A stretch of 64,000 bases of DNA from Sulfurovum sp. (GCA_030949325.1 JAUZSQ010000084.1:1-64000); one strand, 5' to 3'; numbered from the stretch's first letter, positions 48,350-58,777 are shown. Translations and numbers: made by a program. The notes: generated by a model from the letters alone, not told the origin.

Positions 48350-49651
48350 TTAGGCTAAACATACACCTTCTAGTGCACCCCTAGAAACCTTGGTCACTTC
48401 TACAGCTACGATTTGACCTAATAATTCTTCACTGCCTTGGACAAAAAAGAGTTTGCCATCATCACTACGTCCTGAGACTTTACCATTGGGTTTGAGTTCA
48501 TCAAAATAGACTTTATGCACTCGACCTAAGTGCTTGTCCATCACTTCATCCAATATTTCGGTATGTCTTTTTTGCAATCGTGTCAACCTTGACCCTGCCA
48601 AAGTATTGTCTATTTGATGCTCAAAATCAGCCGCTTCGGTATGAGGACGAGCAGAATATTTAAACGAAAACATTTGCTCAAAACGTACAGCTTCAAGCAC
48701 GTCCATCGTTTCTTCAAAATCCTCGTCACTTTCATTAGGAAAGCCTACAATGACATCTGTAGAAATAGTTGCTTCTGGACAAAGGGTACGAATCTTCTCA
48801 CAGCGATTGATAAAATTCTCTTTGGTATAGCCTCGTTTCATGGCTTTGAGTAATGAGGTTGAACCACTTTGTAAAGGCACATGAATTTGCTTACAGATTT
48901 TGGGGTTAGTGGCGAACTCTTGCAAAAATACATCATCCATGTGTAAGGGGTGAGGAGAAGTAAAACGAATACGCTCCAAACCTTCTATGAGCGATATTTT
49001 TTGCAATAAGCCAGTAAAGTTACACTGCTCATCAGCAGAGGAAAAACGCCTACCATAGTTGTTGACATTTTGTCCCAAGAGCATCACTTCTTTTGCCCCA
49101 GTAGCTACGGCTTTGCCTATCTCTTGGATAATCAGTGCTGAGGGGATAGATATTTCTTCTCCTCGTGTCGCAGGAACGATACAAAAAGTACAAGATTTAT
49201 CACAACCAATAGAGATATTGACCATTGCTTTAAATGGATTGCTTCGGTATTCACCAAAATCATAGCTACTTTCATCAAACTCAGTACTCACCTCAACGGC
49301 ATGTTTCTTTTCTATCACTTCTGTAATCTTGGACACATTTCTAGCACCCAAAACAAAATCAACAGCAGGTGCACGTTTGATAATTTCTTTGCCTAGATGT
49401 GACGCTGTACAGCCAGTGACCCCTATCTTTGCCCCTGCTTTTCTGTACTTTTTAAACACACCTATTTCAGAAAATAGTTTGGCAACAGGTTTTTCTCGCA
49501 CGGAACAAGTATTAATAATAATAAGGTCAGCTTCGCCAAGGGTTTGCGTAAGTTCGTAAGGTTCTTTTTTATTAAGCTCTGCAATCATGTGTTCGCTATC
49601 GCGTACATTCATCGCACAGCCCAATGTTTCTATAAATAATTTTTTTGACAA
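48350..49651 (-). CDS. miaB: tRNA-2-methylthio-N6-dimethylallyladenosine synthase
   Basis: Radical SAM methylthiotransferase acting on A37 of tRNA. 433 residues; cluster Cys in [24 protein letters not shown] and GVTGCTASH. The SAM cluster is [20 protein letters not shown] and the C-terminal TRAM domain ends near 48350. A paralogue of rimO. HP0268-family gene upstream, DUF374 downstream: one operon. Confidence 0.97.
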   Translation of the reverse strand: MSKKLFIETLGCAMNVRDSEHMIAELNKKEPYELTQTLGEADLIIINTCSVREKPVAKLFSEIGVFKKYRKAGAKIGVTGCTASHLGKEIIKRAPAVDFVLGARNVSKITEVIEKKHAVEVSTEFDESSYDFGEYRSNPFKAMVNISIGCDKSCTFCIVPATRGEEISIPSALIIQEIGKAVATGAKEVMLLGQNVNNYGRRFSSADEQCNFTGLLQKISLIEGLERIRFTSPHPLHMDDVFLQEFATNPKICKQIHVPLQSGSTSLLKAMKRGYTKENFINRCEKIRTLCPEATISTDVIVGFPNESDEDFEETMDVLEAVRFEQMFSFKYSARPHTEAADFEHQIDNTLAGSRLTRLQKRHTEILDEVMDKHLGRVHKVYFDELKPNGKVSGRSDDGKLFFVQGSEELLGQIVAVEVTKVSRGALEGVCLA

Positions 49652-49668
49652 AGAAGACTCTTTATAAT

Positions 49669-49908
49669 TTAGGCAATGATATGTACTTCATAGATATACT
49701 CATTTTCATCTAACCCATACTTTACTTCACGCATATACACAGAAAATCCCTGCTCCTCAAAATGTTCAATCATCGCTTTCAATTCTTTATGTGAATTGTC
49801 TTTATCAAAATAGAAGATAGACTGTGTCGCTAAGTCTTCTTCTAGCTTTTTTAATGCAATGATTTTTGGCTTTGCCTTCAGTGTTGTTCTAGCAAGTTTT
49901 AATTTCAT
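49669..49908 (-). CDS. HP0268-family small protein
   Basis: A 79-residue protein starting [20 protein letters not shown] and ending [12 protein letters not shown]. It matches the Helicobacter pylori HP0268 family, reported as a nicking endonuclease/ribonuclease, in size and pattern ([36 protein letters not shown]). The family appears restricted to Campylobacterota and its place before miaB is conserved, which supports the taxonomic call. Confidence 0.85.
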   Translation of the reverse strand: MKLKLARTTLKAKPKIIALKKLEEDLATQSIFYFDKDNSHKELKAMIEHFEEQGFSVYMREVKYGLDENEYIYEVHIIA

Positions 49909-49988
49909 CTATTATCACCTTTAATTCATACTTTAATTTTTGCTTATACTAGAAATTATACTTTATTTTCAGTAAAGGTTTGATTAGC

Positions 49989-49994
49989 TATAAT
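49989..49994 (+). promoter_or_regulatory. -10 box of nusA promoter
   Basis: Perfect TATAAT (in AGCTATAATACC), 70 bp before the nusA start; the -35 region is weak. Confidence 0.5.
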
Positions 49995-50063
49995 ACCTAA
50001 ACTTCAAAAAGACCTCCCCCCAAGATACTATTGATACACAAAACAGACACAAGGACATCAGTT

Positions 50064-51234
50064 ATGGAAAAAATATTAGATATTATAGAAGCAATCGCAC
50101 ATGAAAAAAACATTTCAAAAGAACATGCACTCGATGCATTTAAAGATGCACTCACCAATACAGCCAAAAAACTTACCTCTTACAGTAGCCACTTTGAGAT
50201 TGTTATTGAACATGATACCAAGACCTATAGCGTCAATAAAGTCATTACCGTAGTAGCAGATGGAGACAAGCAACTCTTTACCCGTTCTTCCAGAGACCCT
50301 GATAGTCCAGAAATAGAATCTGATGCCTTCATCTCTTTGAGTGAAGCCCAAGAATTTGATGATTCTATCGAACTAGGTGATGCACTCAAAGAAGCATTCA
50401 TCCTTGAAGACCATGGACGTACAGCCTCTGCCAACCTCTTTAGAGAACTTGAATACCACATTCAAAGACGCATAGAACAAGACCTCTTTGAAAAATACAG
50501 AGACCAAGTCGGTAGAGTCATGATAGGTACAGTCAACCGTATAGATGCCCAAGACAATACCCATGTAGAAATTGGTGAACTCAAAGGCGTAATGACCCTT
50601 AGAAACCGTATTAAAGGAGAAAGCCTTTAAACGTGGAGATACTATTAGAGCCTTGTTACGTTATGTCAGTGTTGACCCAGAATATGGACTCTTCTTAGAA
50701 CTCACACGTACCGCTCCGAAGTTTTTGGAGTCACTCATGGCTTCAGAAGTACCAGAGATTGCTGATGGTCTCGTAGAAATTATCAATTCGGCAAGAATAC
50801 CAGGAGAGAGAGCCAAAGTAGCCCTAAAAACAGAGCAAATGAACATTGACCCTATCGGTGCAGCTGTGGGTGTCAAAGGAGTCCGAATCAATGCAGTGAG
50901 TCGTGAACTCAGCCATGAAAATATCGACTGTATCGAATATTCTCCTATCCCAGAAGTCTTTATCACAAGAGCCTTAAGCCCTGCGATTACCCAAAGTATC
51001 AAAGTCGATGTCACAGAGAAAAAAGCTATTGTCAATATCACCAATGACCAAAAAGCCAAAGCCATTGGTAAATCAGGTATTAATATTAGATTAGCCTCCA
51101 TGCTCACAGGCTACAGCATCGAACTCAACGAAGTCGAAGGCATCGCCCAAAGAAGCCCAGATTCTAGCTCCAACTCTAATGCAGAACCCACCAAAACCAA
51201 AGATACCTCAGCACTGGCTGATTTGTTTATGTAA
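50064..51234 (+). CDS. nusA: Transcription termination/antitermination factor NusA (frameshifted)
   Basis: Essential RNA polymerase-binding factor. The start is taken at ATG 50064 (MEKILDIIEAIAHEKNISKEHALDAFKDAL) with AAGGA upstream; a TTG at 50031 is in frame but has no good site. After the N-terminal domain comes an S1 domain (FEKYRDQVGRVMIGTVNRID). The frame slips at 50620-50622 (GAAAGCC, where GAAGCC restores EAFKRGDTIRALL). KH domains follow: GERAKVAL, DPIGAAVGVKGVRINAV, KAIGKSGINIRLASMLTGY. Ends ALADLFM. Error rather than mutation is likely because the gene is essential. Confidence 0.93.
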
Positions 51235-51239
51235 AGGGA

Positions 51240-51380
51240 TTAGATATAACCCCATTTATGAAACTTATTTTGAAGCATAGTGTCATGTTCAAATGCTTTA
51301 AAAGAAAGGTATTCTGGTGCTAAATCTAAATTATCTTTCCTAAATTTTTCTATGTTTTCTAATACTTTAATGTGATGCAA
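51240..51380 (-). other. Possible small or truncated minus-strand gene
   Basis: The minus strand reads VLENIEKFRKDNLDLAPEYL and SFKAFEHDTMLQNKFHKWGYI to a stop at 51240. The amino-acid mix is protein-like, but the upstream part of the frame (to 51533) overlaps a better plus-strand frame. It may be the 3' remnant of a lost gene. No family recognised. Confidence 0.3.
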
Positions 51381-51389
51381 GGTGACTAC

Positions 51390-51590
51390 ATGGCACTGCG
51401 ATTTTCTCTTAGCGATAGTATCAAGTCTCACCTTAGCCCTAAACAGCGTAAAGTAAGTGTTAATGCACAAGTCACAGTCACAGTAGATGCACAACACAGA
51501 GGAGTTTTCAAATCCCTTGATAGCACTCAACAACTAGCCTCTAATGAAATACGCTTAGACTACCGTATCCGAAATACCCAAAGCAAATAG
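51390..51590 (+). CDS. Hypothetical small protein
   Basis: A 66-residue frame from ATG 51390, with AAGGTG upstream: MALRFSLSDSIKSHLSPKQRKV, then SVNAQVTVTVDAQHRGVF and ending LDYRIRNTQSK. Codon choice resembles neighbouring genes. No family recognised. Could be the 3' part of a larger gene; the region 51235-51678 otherwise holds only the minus-strand remnant. Confidence 0.4.
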   Translation: MALRFSLSDSIKSHLSPKQRKVSVNAQVTVTVDAQHRGVFKSLDSTQQLASNEIRLDYRIRNTQSK

Positions 51591-51678
51591 GCAAAAGATA
51601 AATGATACAAAGCTTCATCATATCCTCCTCCTAGTATAATATCTTGTAATATACAGTACTATAATTTAAAGGAACTCC

Positions 51679-52141
51679 ATGAAAAATCTTAAAACAGTCC
51701 TACTCTCTTCAGCCCTTAGCTTTGGTGTTATGACCTTCGTCAGTCCACAAATACTCTCTGCTCACTGTCAAGTACCTTGTGGTATCTATGATGATTCAGC
51801 AAGAATACATACGATGCTAGAAGATAGCAAAACCGTATCCAAAGCCACAACACTCATCAACGAACGCAGGTAAAACCGATGCACAATCACAAAACCAAAT
51901 GGCTAGATGGGTCATGAACAAAGAAAAACACGCAGAAAGTATCATCAATACCATTAGCAACTATTTCTTAACACAACGCGTAAAAAGCAGTCAAAAAGAC
52001 TATCAAGAACGCCTAGTCAAACATCATACCGTCATCGTCTCAGCCATGAAAGCCAAGCAAAATGCAGATATGAAAGCCGTAGAAGCCCTACACAAAAGTA
52101 TTGATGCCTTAGCACCTTATTATGTGAAAAAGAAGCACTAA
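51679..52141 (+). CDS. sodN: Nickel superoxide dismutase with Sec-type signal peptide (frameshifted)
   Basis: The N-terminus is a signal peptide (MKNLKTVLLSSALSFGVMTF, then VSPQILSA). The next residues are HCQVPCGIYDD. This is the nickel hook of NiSOD, in which His1, Cys2 and Cys6 bind nickel and Pro5-Cys6-Gly7-x-Tyr9 complete the loop. The following helices (ARIHTMLEDSKTVSKATTLINE, then QNQMARWVMNKEKHAESIINTIS and VSAMKAKQNADMKAVEALHKSIDALAPYY) match the four-helix-bundle subunit. The frame slips near 51858-51868. Cleavage after SA would expose His1 directly, so no SodX-type maturation protease is needed or seen. Periplasmic location is inferred. Confidence 0.88.
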
Positions 52142-52145
52142 AAAG

Positions 52146-52445
52146 ATGAAAATACTCATATTAGTGGTAAGCCTCTTGTCTTTGAATAGTCTTTATGCCA
52201 AAAATACATCCGTCGATGTAAGTAAAATTTATGGGAAAATTCAATATGTGGATTCATTTCCTGATTATAAAGTAGAAGTCGTAGATGCTTTTGCTGATTT
52301 ACGCGTACAAGAAGTGTCTGCTTTTGGAAACACAGCAGGAAAATGGGAAATTGTAACTTCCTTTCCTGATTATAAAATTCAAAAAGTGACTGCATTTGGA
52401 GATTTTAAAATTAAATATGTCAATGCTTTTCCTGGGGTAGAGTAA
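52146..52445 (+). CDS. Small exported beta-repeat protein (7(1) septoil knot-like)
   Basis: A 99-residue protein with signal peptide MKILILVVSLLSLNSLYA. The mature part is a series of short near-repeats: YVDSFPDYKVEVVDAFADLRV, then QEVSAFG, IVTSFPDYKIQKVTAFGDFKI and KYVNAFPGVE. Spacing of SFPDYK/AFGDFK every 11-14 residues suggests a knotted or solenoid beta fold; it looks like the family named 7(1) septoil knot, though I cannot confirm this. It begins 5 bp after sodN and is probably co-transcribed with it. Confidence 0.65.
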   Translation: MKILILVVSLLSLNSLYAKNTSVDVSKIYGKIQYVDSFPDYKVEVVDAFADLRVQEVSAFGNTAGKWEIVTSFPDYKIQKVTAFGDFKIKYVNAFPGVE

Positions 52446-52458
52446 AACCTCTCCTCTC

Positions 52459-53151
52459 TCAAGAAAGTATCATCTCCAAAAAGCTCTCTGTCTCTAAAGA
52501 GGCAGAGCCTACTAAGACTCCATCGACTCCTGCGATATTTTTAATCTCTTTGATATTGCTAGGCTTGGCAGAACCTCCGTAAAGAAGAGGCGTATGCTTG
52601 AGGACTTTTTTTAAGGCTCTGTGTGTGCTAGATATTTCTTCTACTGTAGCAGAACGCCCTGTACCAATTGCCCATATTGGCTCATAGGCTACAATGAGAT
52701 TTTCATATCCTATATCAATGCCCTCAAACTGTGCCAAAAGATATTGCATCACAGCTTCAAATCCTTTTTCACGAATGGCAAGAGGTTCGCCGATACAATA
52801 GACTATCTCAAAGTCTTGGTCTTGAAAAAAGGCAAACTTTTTTGAAATATCTGCTTGGGATTCGCCTAAGTGTTCGCGTCTTTCACTGTGTCCAAGGAGA
52901 ATCGTTTTAATATCAAACTCATCAAGTTGTTCTAGCCCAATTTCACCTGTAAATGCTCCATGATGTGTAGGATAGGCATTTTGTACCCCTAGGGTAAAGT
53001 CCCCTTCATAGTGGTCTATCGCCGTCAGAGGTGGAAAAATATAGACTTTATCTTCTGCTTGTTTAGCACCTAGCTTTTGGGCTAAGGCTTTGAGATAATA
53101 TTCTGTACTTTTACGTGTATGGTTGCTTTTAAAATTTCCTGCATAAATCAT
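52459..53151 (-). CDS. tpiA: Triose-phosphate isomerase
   Basis: TIM barrel, 230 residues. Lys in AGNFKSNHTRKS, catalytic His in LLGHSERREHLGE, catalytic Glu in VAYEPIWAIGTGRSA, and the phosphate loop LLYGGSAKPSNIKEI. Last gene of the gap-pgk-tpiA operon. Confidence 0.96.
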   Translation of the reverse strand: MIYAGNFKSNHTRKSTEYYLKALAQKLGAKQAEDKVYIFPPLTAIDHYEGDFTLGVQNAYPTHHGAFTGEIGLEQLDEFDIKTILLGHSERREHLGESQADISKKFAFFQDQDFEIVYCIGEPLAIREKGFEAVMQYLLAQFEGIDIGYENLIVAYEPIWAIGTGRSATVEEISSTHRALKKVLKHTPLLYGGSAKPSNIKEIKNIAGVDGVLVGSASLETESFLEMILS

Positions 53152-53163
53152 GACTATCCTTCA

Positions 53164-54360
53164 CTATTTGGCACATAATGCTTCGATACCAGGAAGGGCG
53201 ATACCTTCAATCAGTTTCAAACTCGCCCCTCCTCCTGTAGAGATAAAGGTCATATCATCTGCATCTCCTGCTTGGAGTACCACATCAGCGGTGTCTCCAC
53301 CACCGACAATTGTCGTGGCATGGGTTTGAGAAATAGTATGAGACATACTAAAGCTTCCTTTGGAATATCTATCCATCTCATACACACCCATAGGACCATT
53401 CCAAATAATCGTCTGTGCATCATTGAGTGCTTCACGAAACAGTCTTGTTGAAGCAGGTCCTATATCCAATCCCATCCATTCTTCAGGGATTTCTTGGATA
53501 GGCAAAAATTTCACCGTAGCATTTTCGGAAAAACGGTCTGCTACGACGACATCGACAGGTAAATAAAATTTCACCCCTAGATTTTTGGCTTTTTGCATAA
53601 TATTTTTGGCTTCTTCCACCAAATGTGCCTCAAAGAGTGACGTACCTATCTCATGACCTTGGGCTTTGAGAAAGGTAAATGCCATTCCTCCACCAATAAT
53701 AATCTTATCGACTTTATCAACAAGTTTATTCATCGCTTCAAGCTTCCCTGATATTTTGGAGCCTCCAATGACAGCAACAAAAGGACGTACAGGGTTTTCA
53801 AGTACTTTAGAGAAGAAGTTAATCTCTTTACTCATCAAGAATCCCCCTGCCTTGTGTTGCAGGTCAAAGAATTCAGTAATAGCGTAAATAGACGCGTGTT
53901 TACGGTGACAAGCACCAAAAGCATCATTGATATAAAATTCTCCAAATCCTGCTAAGGTTTGTGCAAAATCACTATCGTTACTGGTCTCTCCTGCTTCATA
54001 GCGTAGGTTTTCTAGGAGTAAAATCTCTCCTGCTTTGAGGGCTTTGGCTTTGGCTTGTGCATCTTCGCCTATGACATCCGTTGCCATAAATATTTCTTTT
54101 TCCATGTTGAGCAAGATGTGTAAACGTTTGGCTACAGGAGACAAAGAAAATTTCTCTTCATAAACTCCTGCTTCAGGACGCTCATAATGTGAAGCCAACA
54201 CAATCTTACAATCTCTATCAATACAATATTTAATCGTCTGAAGTGCTGAACGGATACGTCTATCATCTGTAATATTGCCATTTTCATCTTTGGGTACATT
54301 AAAATCACAGCGTATAAATACCCGTTTGCCTTCTATTTCTAAATCTTTAATTGTCTTCAA
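53164..54360 (-). CDS. pgk: Phosphoglycerate kinase
   Basis: 398 residues. Motifs: [29 protein letters not shown] (in place of the usual SHLGRP), [29 protein letters not shown], and [10 protein letters not shown] plus [13 protein letters not shown] at the nucleotide site. The HYERPE substitution is a mild variant seen in the phylum as far as I recall. Two bases separate it from gap. Confidence 0.96.
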   Translation of the reverse strand: MKTIKDLEIEGKRVFIRCDFNVPKDENGNITDDRRIRSALQTIKYCIDRDCKIVLASHYERPEAGVYEEKFSLSPVAKRLHILLNMEKEIFMATDVIGEDAQAKAKALKAGEILLLENLRYEAGETSNDSDFAQTLAGFGEFYINDAFGACHRKHASIYAITEFFDLQHKAGGFLMSKEINFFSKVLENPVRPFVAVIGGSKISGKLEAMNKLVDKVDKIIIGGGMAFTFLKAQGHEIGTSLFEAHLVEEAKNIMQKAKNLGVKFYLPVDVVVADRFSENATVKFLPIQEIPEEWMGLDIGPASTRLFREALNDAQTIIWNGPMGVYEMDRYSKGSFSMSHTISQTHATTIVGGGDTADVVLQAGDADDMTFISTGGGASLKLIEGIALPGIEALCAK

Positions 54361-54362
54361 GT

Positions 54363-55361
54363 TTATGCTCCCTTATGTATATGTACTGCCATATCAACTA
54401 AACGACAAGAATATCCCCATTCATTGTCATACCAAGAGAGTACTTTTACCATCGTATCCCCAATGACTTGAATGGTATCTAGTGGTACAACCGTACTCAA
54501 CTCTTCTCCCACAAAATCCATAGAAACACGATACTCTTCATCAATCCCCAAAATACCCTTATGAGAGCCTTCACTTGCCACTCTAAACGCATGTTGTACG
54601 CTTTGTACACTTACTTTAGTGTTTAATGTCACTGTCAAATCTACCATAGAGACATCTGCTGTAGGTACTCTTATGGCTTGTCCGTTAATTTTGCCTTCTA
54701 AGTTGGGTAAGACCTTCGCCAATGCTTTGGCAGCACCTGTACTTGTAGGTACGAGATTAACTGCACCTGAACGCCCTTTTCGTGGGTCTGATTTGTGTTT
54801 TGCATCCAAGATAGGTTGAGAAGAAGTATAAGAATGAATCGTAGTCATCAAACCATTGACAATACCAAAGGCATCATCAAGTACTTTGGCTACAGGGGCT
54901 AAACCGTTGGTCGTACAAGAAGCATTCGATACCACCGATTCTCCTGCATAGGCATCAGCATTTGCACCTAAGACAAAGGTAGCTGTATCATCTTTGGCAG
55001 GGGCAGAGAGGAGGACTTTTTTGATACCATTGTCCAAATATGATTGAACAGACGCTTTGGTCAAAAAAGCACCCGTACACTCTAATACCACCTCAGCTCC
55101 CGTAGAAGCAAAGTCAAGGTGGGCTAAATCACGTTCTGAAAAGATTTTGGCCTTGGTCTTTCCGATATACAAATATCCTGCCTTGACAGACACATCATTA
55201 CGCCTACCATGCACGGAATCGTATTTGACCTGATACTCTAGCATCTCTTCTGTAGCCGATGCATTGACTGCAACGAGTTCAATATCCTCTCTATCTGCTA
55301 TGATTCGTGCCACACATCTACCGATTCTACCTAAGCCATTTATTGCTACTTTTACAGCCAT
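54363..55361 (-). CDS. gap: Glyceraldehyde-3-phosphate dehydrogenase, type I
   Basis: 332 residues. NAD-binding start [17 protein letters not shown], catalytic Cys in [28 protein letters not shown] (catalytic His) and the substrate-binding [20 protein letters not shown]. First gene of the glycolytic operon, divergent from nadD. Confidence 0.96.
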   Translation of the reverse strand: MAVKVAINGLGRIGRCVARIIADREDIELVAVNASATEEMLEYQVKYDSVHGRRNDVSVKAGYLYIGKTKAKIFSERDLAHLDFASTGAEVVLECTGAFLTKASVQSYLDNGIKKVLLSAPAKDDTATFVLGANADAYAGESVVSNASCTTNGLAPVAKVLDDAFGIVNGLMTTIHSYTSSQPILDAKHKSDPRKGRSGAVNLVPTSTGAAKALAKVLPNLEGKINGQAIRVPTADVSMVDLTVTLNTKVSVQSVQHAFRVASEGSHKGILGIDEEYRVSMDFVGEELSTVVPLDTIQVIGDTMVKVLSWYDNEWGYSCRLVDMAVHIHKGA

Positions 55362-55433
55362 TTTTACCCCTTAGAGTTTATTATGCAAAACTATGTTAAA
55401 ATTCTGTAATTTTACAGTAAGTGAGGTTAGCAC

Positions 55434-56345
55434 TTGGTTAATCAATCCAAACCTATCGTAGCAATCTTTGGGGGTTCTTTTGACCCCCCACATCAGGGGC
55501 ATCAAGCTATTGTACAAAAGATAAGCAACACACTTGATATTGATACTTTGATTATCGTACCTGCCTACTTAAGTCCCTTTAAGCAATCTTCTTGTGCCTT
55601 GGCTACAACAAGATTAAAATGGTGTAACACACTCTTTGAAAGGCTACCTAAAGTCAAGGTAGATGATTATGAGATTCAAGAAGGCAAAAGTACTACAACG
55701 GTACAATCTGTAAAATATTTCAATATGATTTATACTGTAAAGTATCTTATTATCGGTTCAGACAACCTCTCAACCCTTACAAAATGGCAAGATTTTGTGT
55801 GGCTCAATACCCATATTATATGGGTAATCATCACACGCCAAGGCTACCCCATCACAACAGCTAGGTTACAAAACTGGAAAATCATCACCCTTGATGTTCC
55901 TATTTCATCTAGCCAAATAAGAAGCTATCAAGATATATCCTATATTGATAAGAAAATTCAAAAATCAGTACATCATGTACTTCAAGGAGACAATTATATG
56001 TCTATAGAAAACCGTATAGAAAACATCGTCAAAACACTAGATGACAACAAAGCAGAAGAGATAGAGGTATTTAACCTCGAAGAAGCAGACTACATTGCCA
56101 AACATGTGATTATCACCAACTCACTCAATGGTAAACACACCATGGCCTTAGCAGAACATATCAAACAAGCACTCAAAGGTACGCAAGACAGTATCCTAGC
56201 CTCTGACATGAGTGATGAATGGGTCGTCCTAGATTTAGGCGATATTCTTATTCACATCATGATACCAGAATACAGACAACGCTACAACCTAGAAAATTTC
56301 CTCAGCGAACTCCTAGCAGACCAGAAAAAAGCCAAACAAGCCTAA
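55434..56345 (+). CDS. nadD-rsfS: NadD-RsfS in-frame fusion (nicotinate-nucleotide adenylyltransferase / ribosomal silencing factor)
   Basis: Residues 8-185 are NadD: VAIFGGSFDPPHQGHQAIV (HxGH nucleotidyltransferase motif), LIIGSDNLSTLTKW and ISSSQIRSY (ISSTxIR). Residues 188-303 are RsfS: MSIENRIENIVKTLDD, VFNLEEADYIAKHVII, and VVLDLGDILIHIMIPEYRQRYNLE. In most relatives these are two adjacent genes. Here one frame spans both. A good internal Shine-Dalgarno (CAAGGAGAC) precedes the ATG of the RsfS part at about 55998, so RsfS may also be made alone. The start of NadD is TTG at 55434. The fusion could be real or due to a base error at the junction. Confidence 0.85.
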   Translation: MVNQSKPIVAIFGGSFDPPHQGHQAIVQKISNTLDIDTLIIVPAYLSPFKQSSCALATTRLKWCNTLFERLPKVKVDDYEIQEGKSTTTVQSVKYFNMIYTVKYLIIGSDNLSTLTKWQDFVWLNTHIIWVIITRQGYPITTARLQNWKIITLDVPISSSQIRSYQDISYIDKKIQKSVHHVLQGDNYMSIENRIENIVKTLDDNKAEEIEVFNLEEADYIAKHVIITNSLNGKHTMALAEHIKQALKGTQDSILASDMSDEWVVLDLGDILIHIMIPEYRQRYNLENFLSELLADQKKAKQA

Positions 56346-56354
56346 AGCGTAACT

Positions 56355-56996
56355 ATGACAGAAAATAACTTATGGCTATCACGTTGGCAAAATAAAGAGA
56401 TAGGATTTCATCAAGAATCTGTCAATACTTTTATGTCGGAGTATTTTCACAAGCTAAACTTAGCTAAGGATAGCCATGTATTGGTGCCTTTATGTGGCAA
56501 GAGTATAGATATTTCTTGGTTACTTTCCCAAGGTTATAAGGTCACAGGTATTGAACTCAGTGAACAAGCGATTATTGAACTCTTTACAGAGTTGAATATT
56601 AGCCCTAGCATTTCTACCGTCGGAGAATTAACACTCTATAGTAGCCCTAGTTTACGCGTCTTTGTAGGCGATATTTTTGCTGTGGATGCTTCTATGGTCG
56701 GCAAAATTGATGCCATTTATGACCGTGCTGCCTTAGTGGCATTGACCCAAGAGTTGCGTATTGCCTATGCCACACAACTTAGACGCATTAGCCAAACAGC
56801 CCCTCAGCTCTTACTCTGTTTTGAGTATCAACAAAGCTTGATGAACCGTTCTCCCTATTCTGTAAATAAAGCCGAAGTCATCCAACACTATAAGACACAC
56901 TATAAGCTAGAATGCCTACTCCAACAAGAAATTATCGGAGGATTCAAGGGGAAAATTCCTGCCCAAGATGTCGTATGGTTACTGACACCCCTATAA
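56355..56996 (+). CDS. tpm: Thiopurine S-methyltransferase family protein
   Basis: 213 residues. It starts LWLSRWQNKEIGFHQESVN, has the SAM-binding region VLVPLCGKSIDISWLLSQGYKVTGIELS and VFVGDIFAV, then YDRAALVAL and ends VVWLLTPL. Bacterial Tpm enzymes methylate selenium, tellurium or thiol compounds. It follows nadD-rsfS by 9 bp and overlaps the convergent argS end by 6 bp. Confidence 0.9.
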   Translation: MTENNLWLSRWQNKEIGFHQESVNTFMSEYFHKLNLAKDSHVLVPLCGKSIDISWLLSQGYKVTGIELSEQAIIELFTELNISPSISTVGELTLYSSPSLRVFVGDIFAVDASMVGKIDAIYDRAALVALTQELRIAYATQLRRISQTAPQLLLCFEYQQSLMNRSPYSVNKAEVIQHYKTHYKLECLLQQEIIGGFKGKIPAQDVVWLLTPL

Positions 56997-58688
56997 TTGG
57001 TTAACCACTTCAATACCCAAAATATCAAGCCCTTGTTTGATTGTTTTGGCAGTGAGGTCCGCTAAGGCTAGACGGCTCATTTTCGTTTCTTCATCTACGC
57101 CCTCTTTAAGTATGGGATTTTGTTCGTAAAAACGCATGAACAGTGAAGCTAGTTCATATAAATAGCTCGTAATTTGATGAGGCGAAGCATCAACAGACGC
57201 ACGTTGAAGTATATCTTCAAAACGTAAAAGGGTGACGGAAAGATGTTGCTCTAAGGCATCTGAAATCCTCATTTTTCCTTCTATTTTGGCATTGTGTTTA
57301 CGCAAAATACTTTGAATTCTAGCATAAGCATAAAGCATATACACCGAAGTATTTCCCTCCAAAGAAAGCATTTTTTCCCAAGAAAAGATATAATTAGACT
57401 CACGGTTCATAGATAAATCAGCATATTTTACTGCACCAATACCAATAATTTTGGCTTTTATCTCTAAGGCTTCAAGACTATAGTCTTCTTTGTTTCTAAT
57501 ACTCTCATGGGCTTTATTCACAGCTTCATCTAACAAATCTACAAGCTTGACCGTCCCTCCATCTCGTGTTTTAAACGGTTTACCAGCCTTGTCCATCATA
57601 GTTCCAAAACCAATATGTTCTAAAAAGACATCAGTACCTACAAAATGGGCATTTTTGGCTACTTTAAAGACTTGTTTAAAGTGATGTGATTGTCTGGCAT
57701 CGACTACATAGCAAATTCTATCTGCTTCTAAGTTCTTGGCTCTAAAACGCAAGGCAGAGAGGTCTGTCGTGGCATAAAGATAGCCTCCGTCACCTTTTTG
57801 TACAATCACAGGGATTTCATCATTTTCCAAAAAGACACATTTGGCTCCCTTACTTTCACTCAAAAGTGTAGCCTTGTCCAAATCAGAGACTACTTGGCTC
57901 AAGTCATCGTTATAAAAGCTCTCGGCTCTTACATCTTCACGACTCAGCTTGACGTTGAGTTTAGTATATACCTCTTCACAATGCCCTAAAGACCTGTCTA
58001 TAAACTGTTGCCAAAGTCCAAGACAATGGGTATCGCCTCCTTGGATTTTGACCACATATTCACGTGCTTTGTCTGCGAAATTTGCATCCACATCAAAACG
58101 CTTTTTCGCATCCCTATAAAATACTTCCAAATCTTTGAGGCTGACATCTCCATCACTTTGTTGTTCTTCGAGATAGGCGACGAGCATTCCAAACTGTGTA
58201 CCCCAATCTCCAATATGATTTTGACGAATCACCGTATCTCCCAAAAAGTCCAAGAGATTGGCTAGACTATCACCAATAATAGTAGAGCGTAAATGCCCCA
58301 CATGCATTTGCTTTGCCATATTGGGTCCTGAATAATCAACCACTACGGTTTGGGGTGTTGTGCGTAAGGCAATACCTAAACGTGCATCTCCTCTGGCTTC
58401 CTCGCAAAAATCTGCCAAGACCAAAGGATTGAGCCAAAGATTGATGAAGCCAGGTCCTGCTATCTCTGCTTTGCGTATTAAGCTAGAAAAATCCAATGCG
58501 TTTATAATATCTGTAGCAATGGCTCTTGGATTTTTGCCTAAGCTTTTTGCCAATGCCATGGCACCATTAAATTGATAGTCTCCAAACTCTGGCTTGGTCG
58601 CTTCACTCACAGACAAAGGGGTTTGGTCGATATTGGCTTGATTAAAAGCATCTTGAATCAGGGCATTAAGTTTTGATTTGAGTTTCAT
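56991..58688 (-). CDS. argS: Arginyl-tRNA synthetase
   Basis: Class I synthetase, 565 residues. The HIGH-type motif is in VDYSGPNMAKQMHVGHLRSTIIGDSLA; also WGTQFGMLVAYL, VYVVDARQSHHF (here CYVVDARQSHHFKQV), GTMMDKAGKPFKTRDGG in place of KMSKS, and the C-terminal anticodon-binding DALRA domain. Followed by tatA in the same direction. Confidence 0.96.
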   Translation of the reverse strand: MKLKSKLNALIQDAFNQANIDQTPLSVSEATKPEFGDYQFNGAMALAKSLGKNPRAIATDIINALDFSSLIRKAEIAGPGFINLWLNPLVLADFCEEARGDARLGIALRTTPQTVVVDYSGPNMAKQMHVGHLRSTIIGDSLANLLDFLGDTVIRQNHIGDWGTQFGMLVAYLEEQQSDGDVSLKDLEVFYRDAKKRFDVDANFADKAREYVVKIQGGDTHCLGLWQQFIDRSLGHCEEVYTKLNVKLSREDVRAESFYNDDLSQVVSDLDKATLLSESKGAKCVFLENDEIPVIVQKGDGGYLYATTDLSALRFRAKNLEADRICYVVDARQSHHFKQVFKVAKNAHFVGTDVFLEHIGFGTMMDKAGKPFKTRDGGTVKLVDLLDEAVNKAHESIRNKEDYSLEALEIKAKIIGIGAVKYADLSMNRESNYIFSWEKMLSLEGNTSVYMLYAYARIQSILRKHNAKIEGKMRISDALEQHLSVTLLRFEDILQRASVDASPHQITSYLYELASLFMRFYEQNPILKEGVDEETKMSRLALADLTAKTIKQGLDILGIEVVNQL

Positions 58689-58777
58689 AGGAATTCCATA
58701 GAGTGGGGTATATAAATTTGGGGTAAGTATCCGTGTAAAAATAAAGCCTCCTAAAAGACTTTATCTAAGAGAAAATA

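Noticed and set aside
51240-51533. The full 97-codon minus-strand frame as a gene.
   Set aside because: Its first half is antisense to a better plus-strand frame; only the last about 45 codons look protein-like, so it is listed as a possible remnant only.
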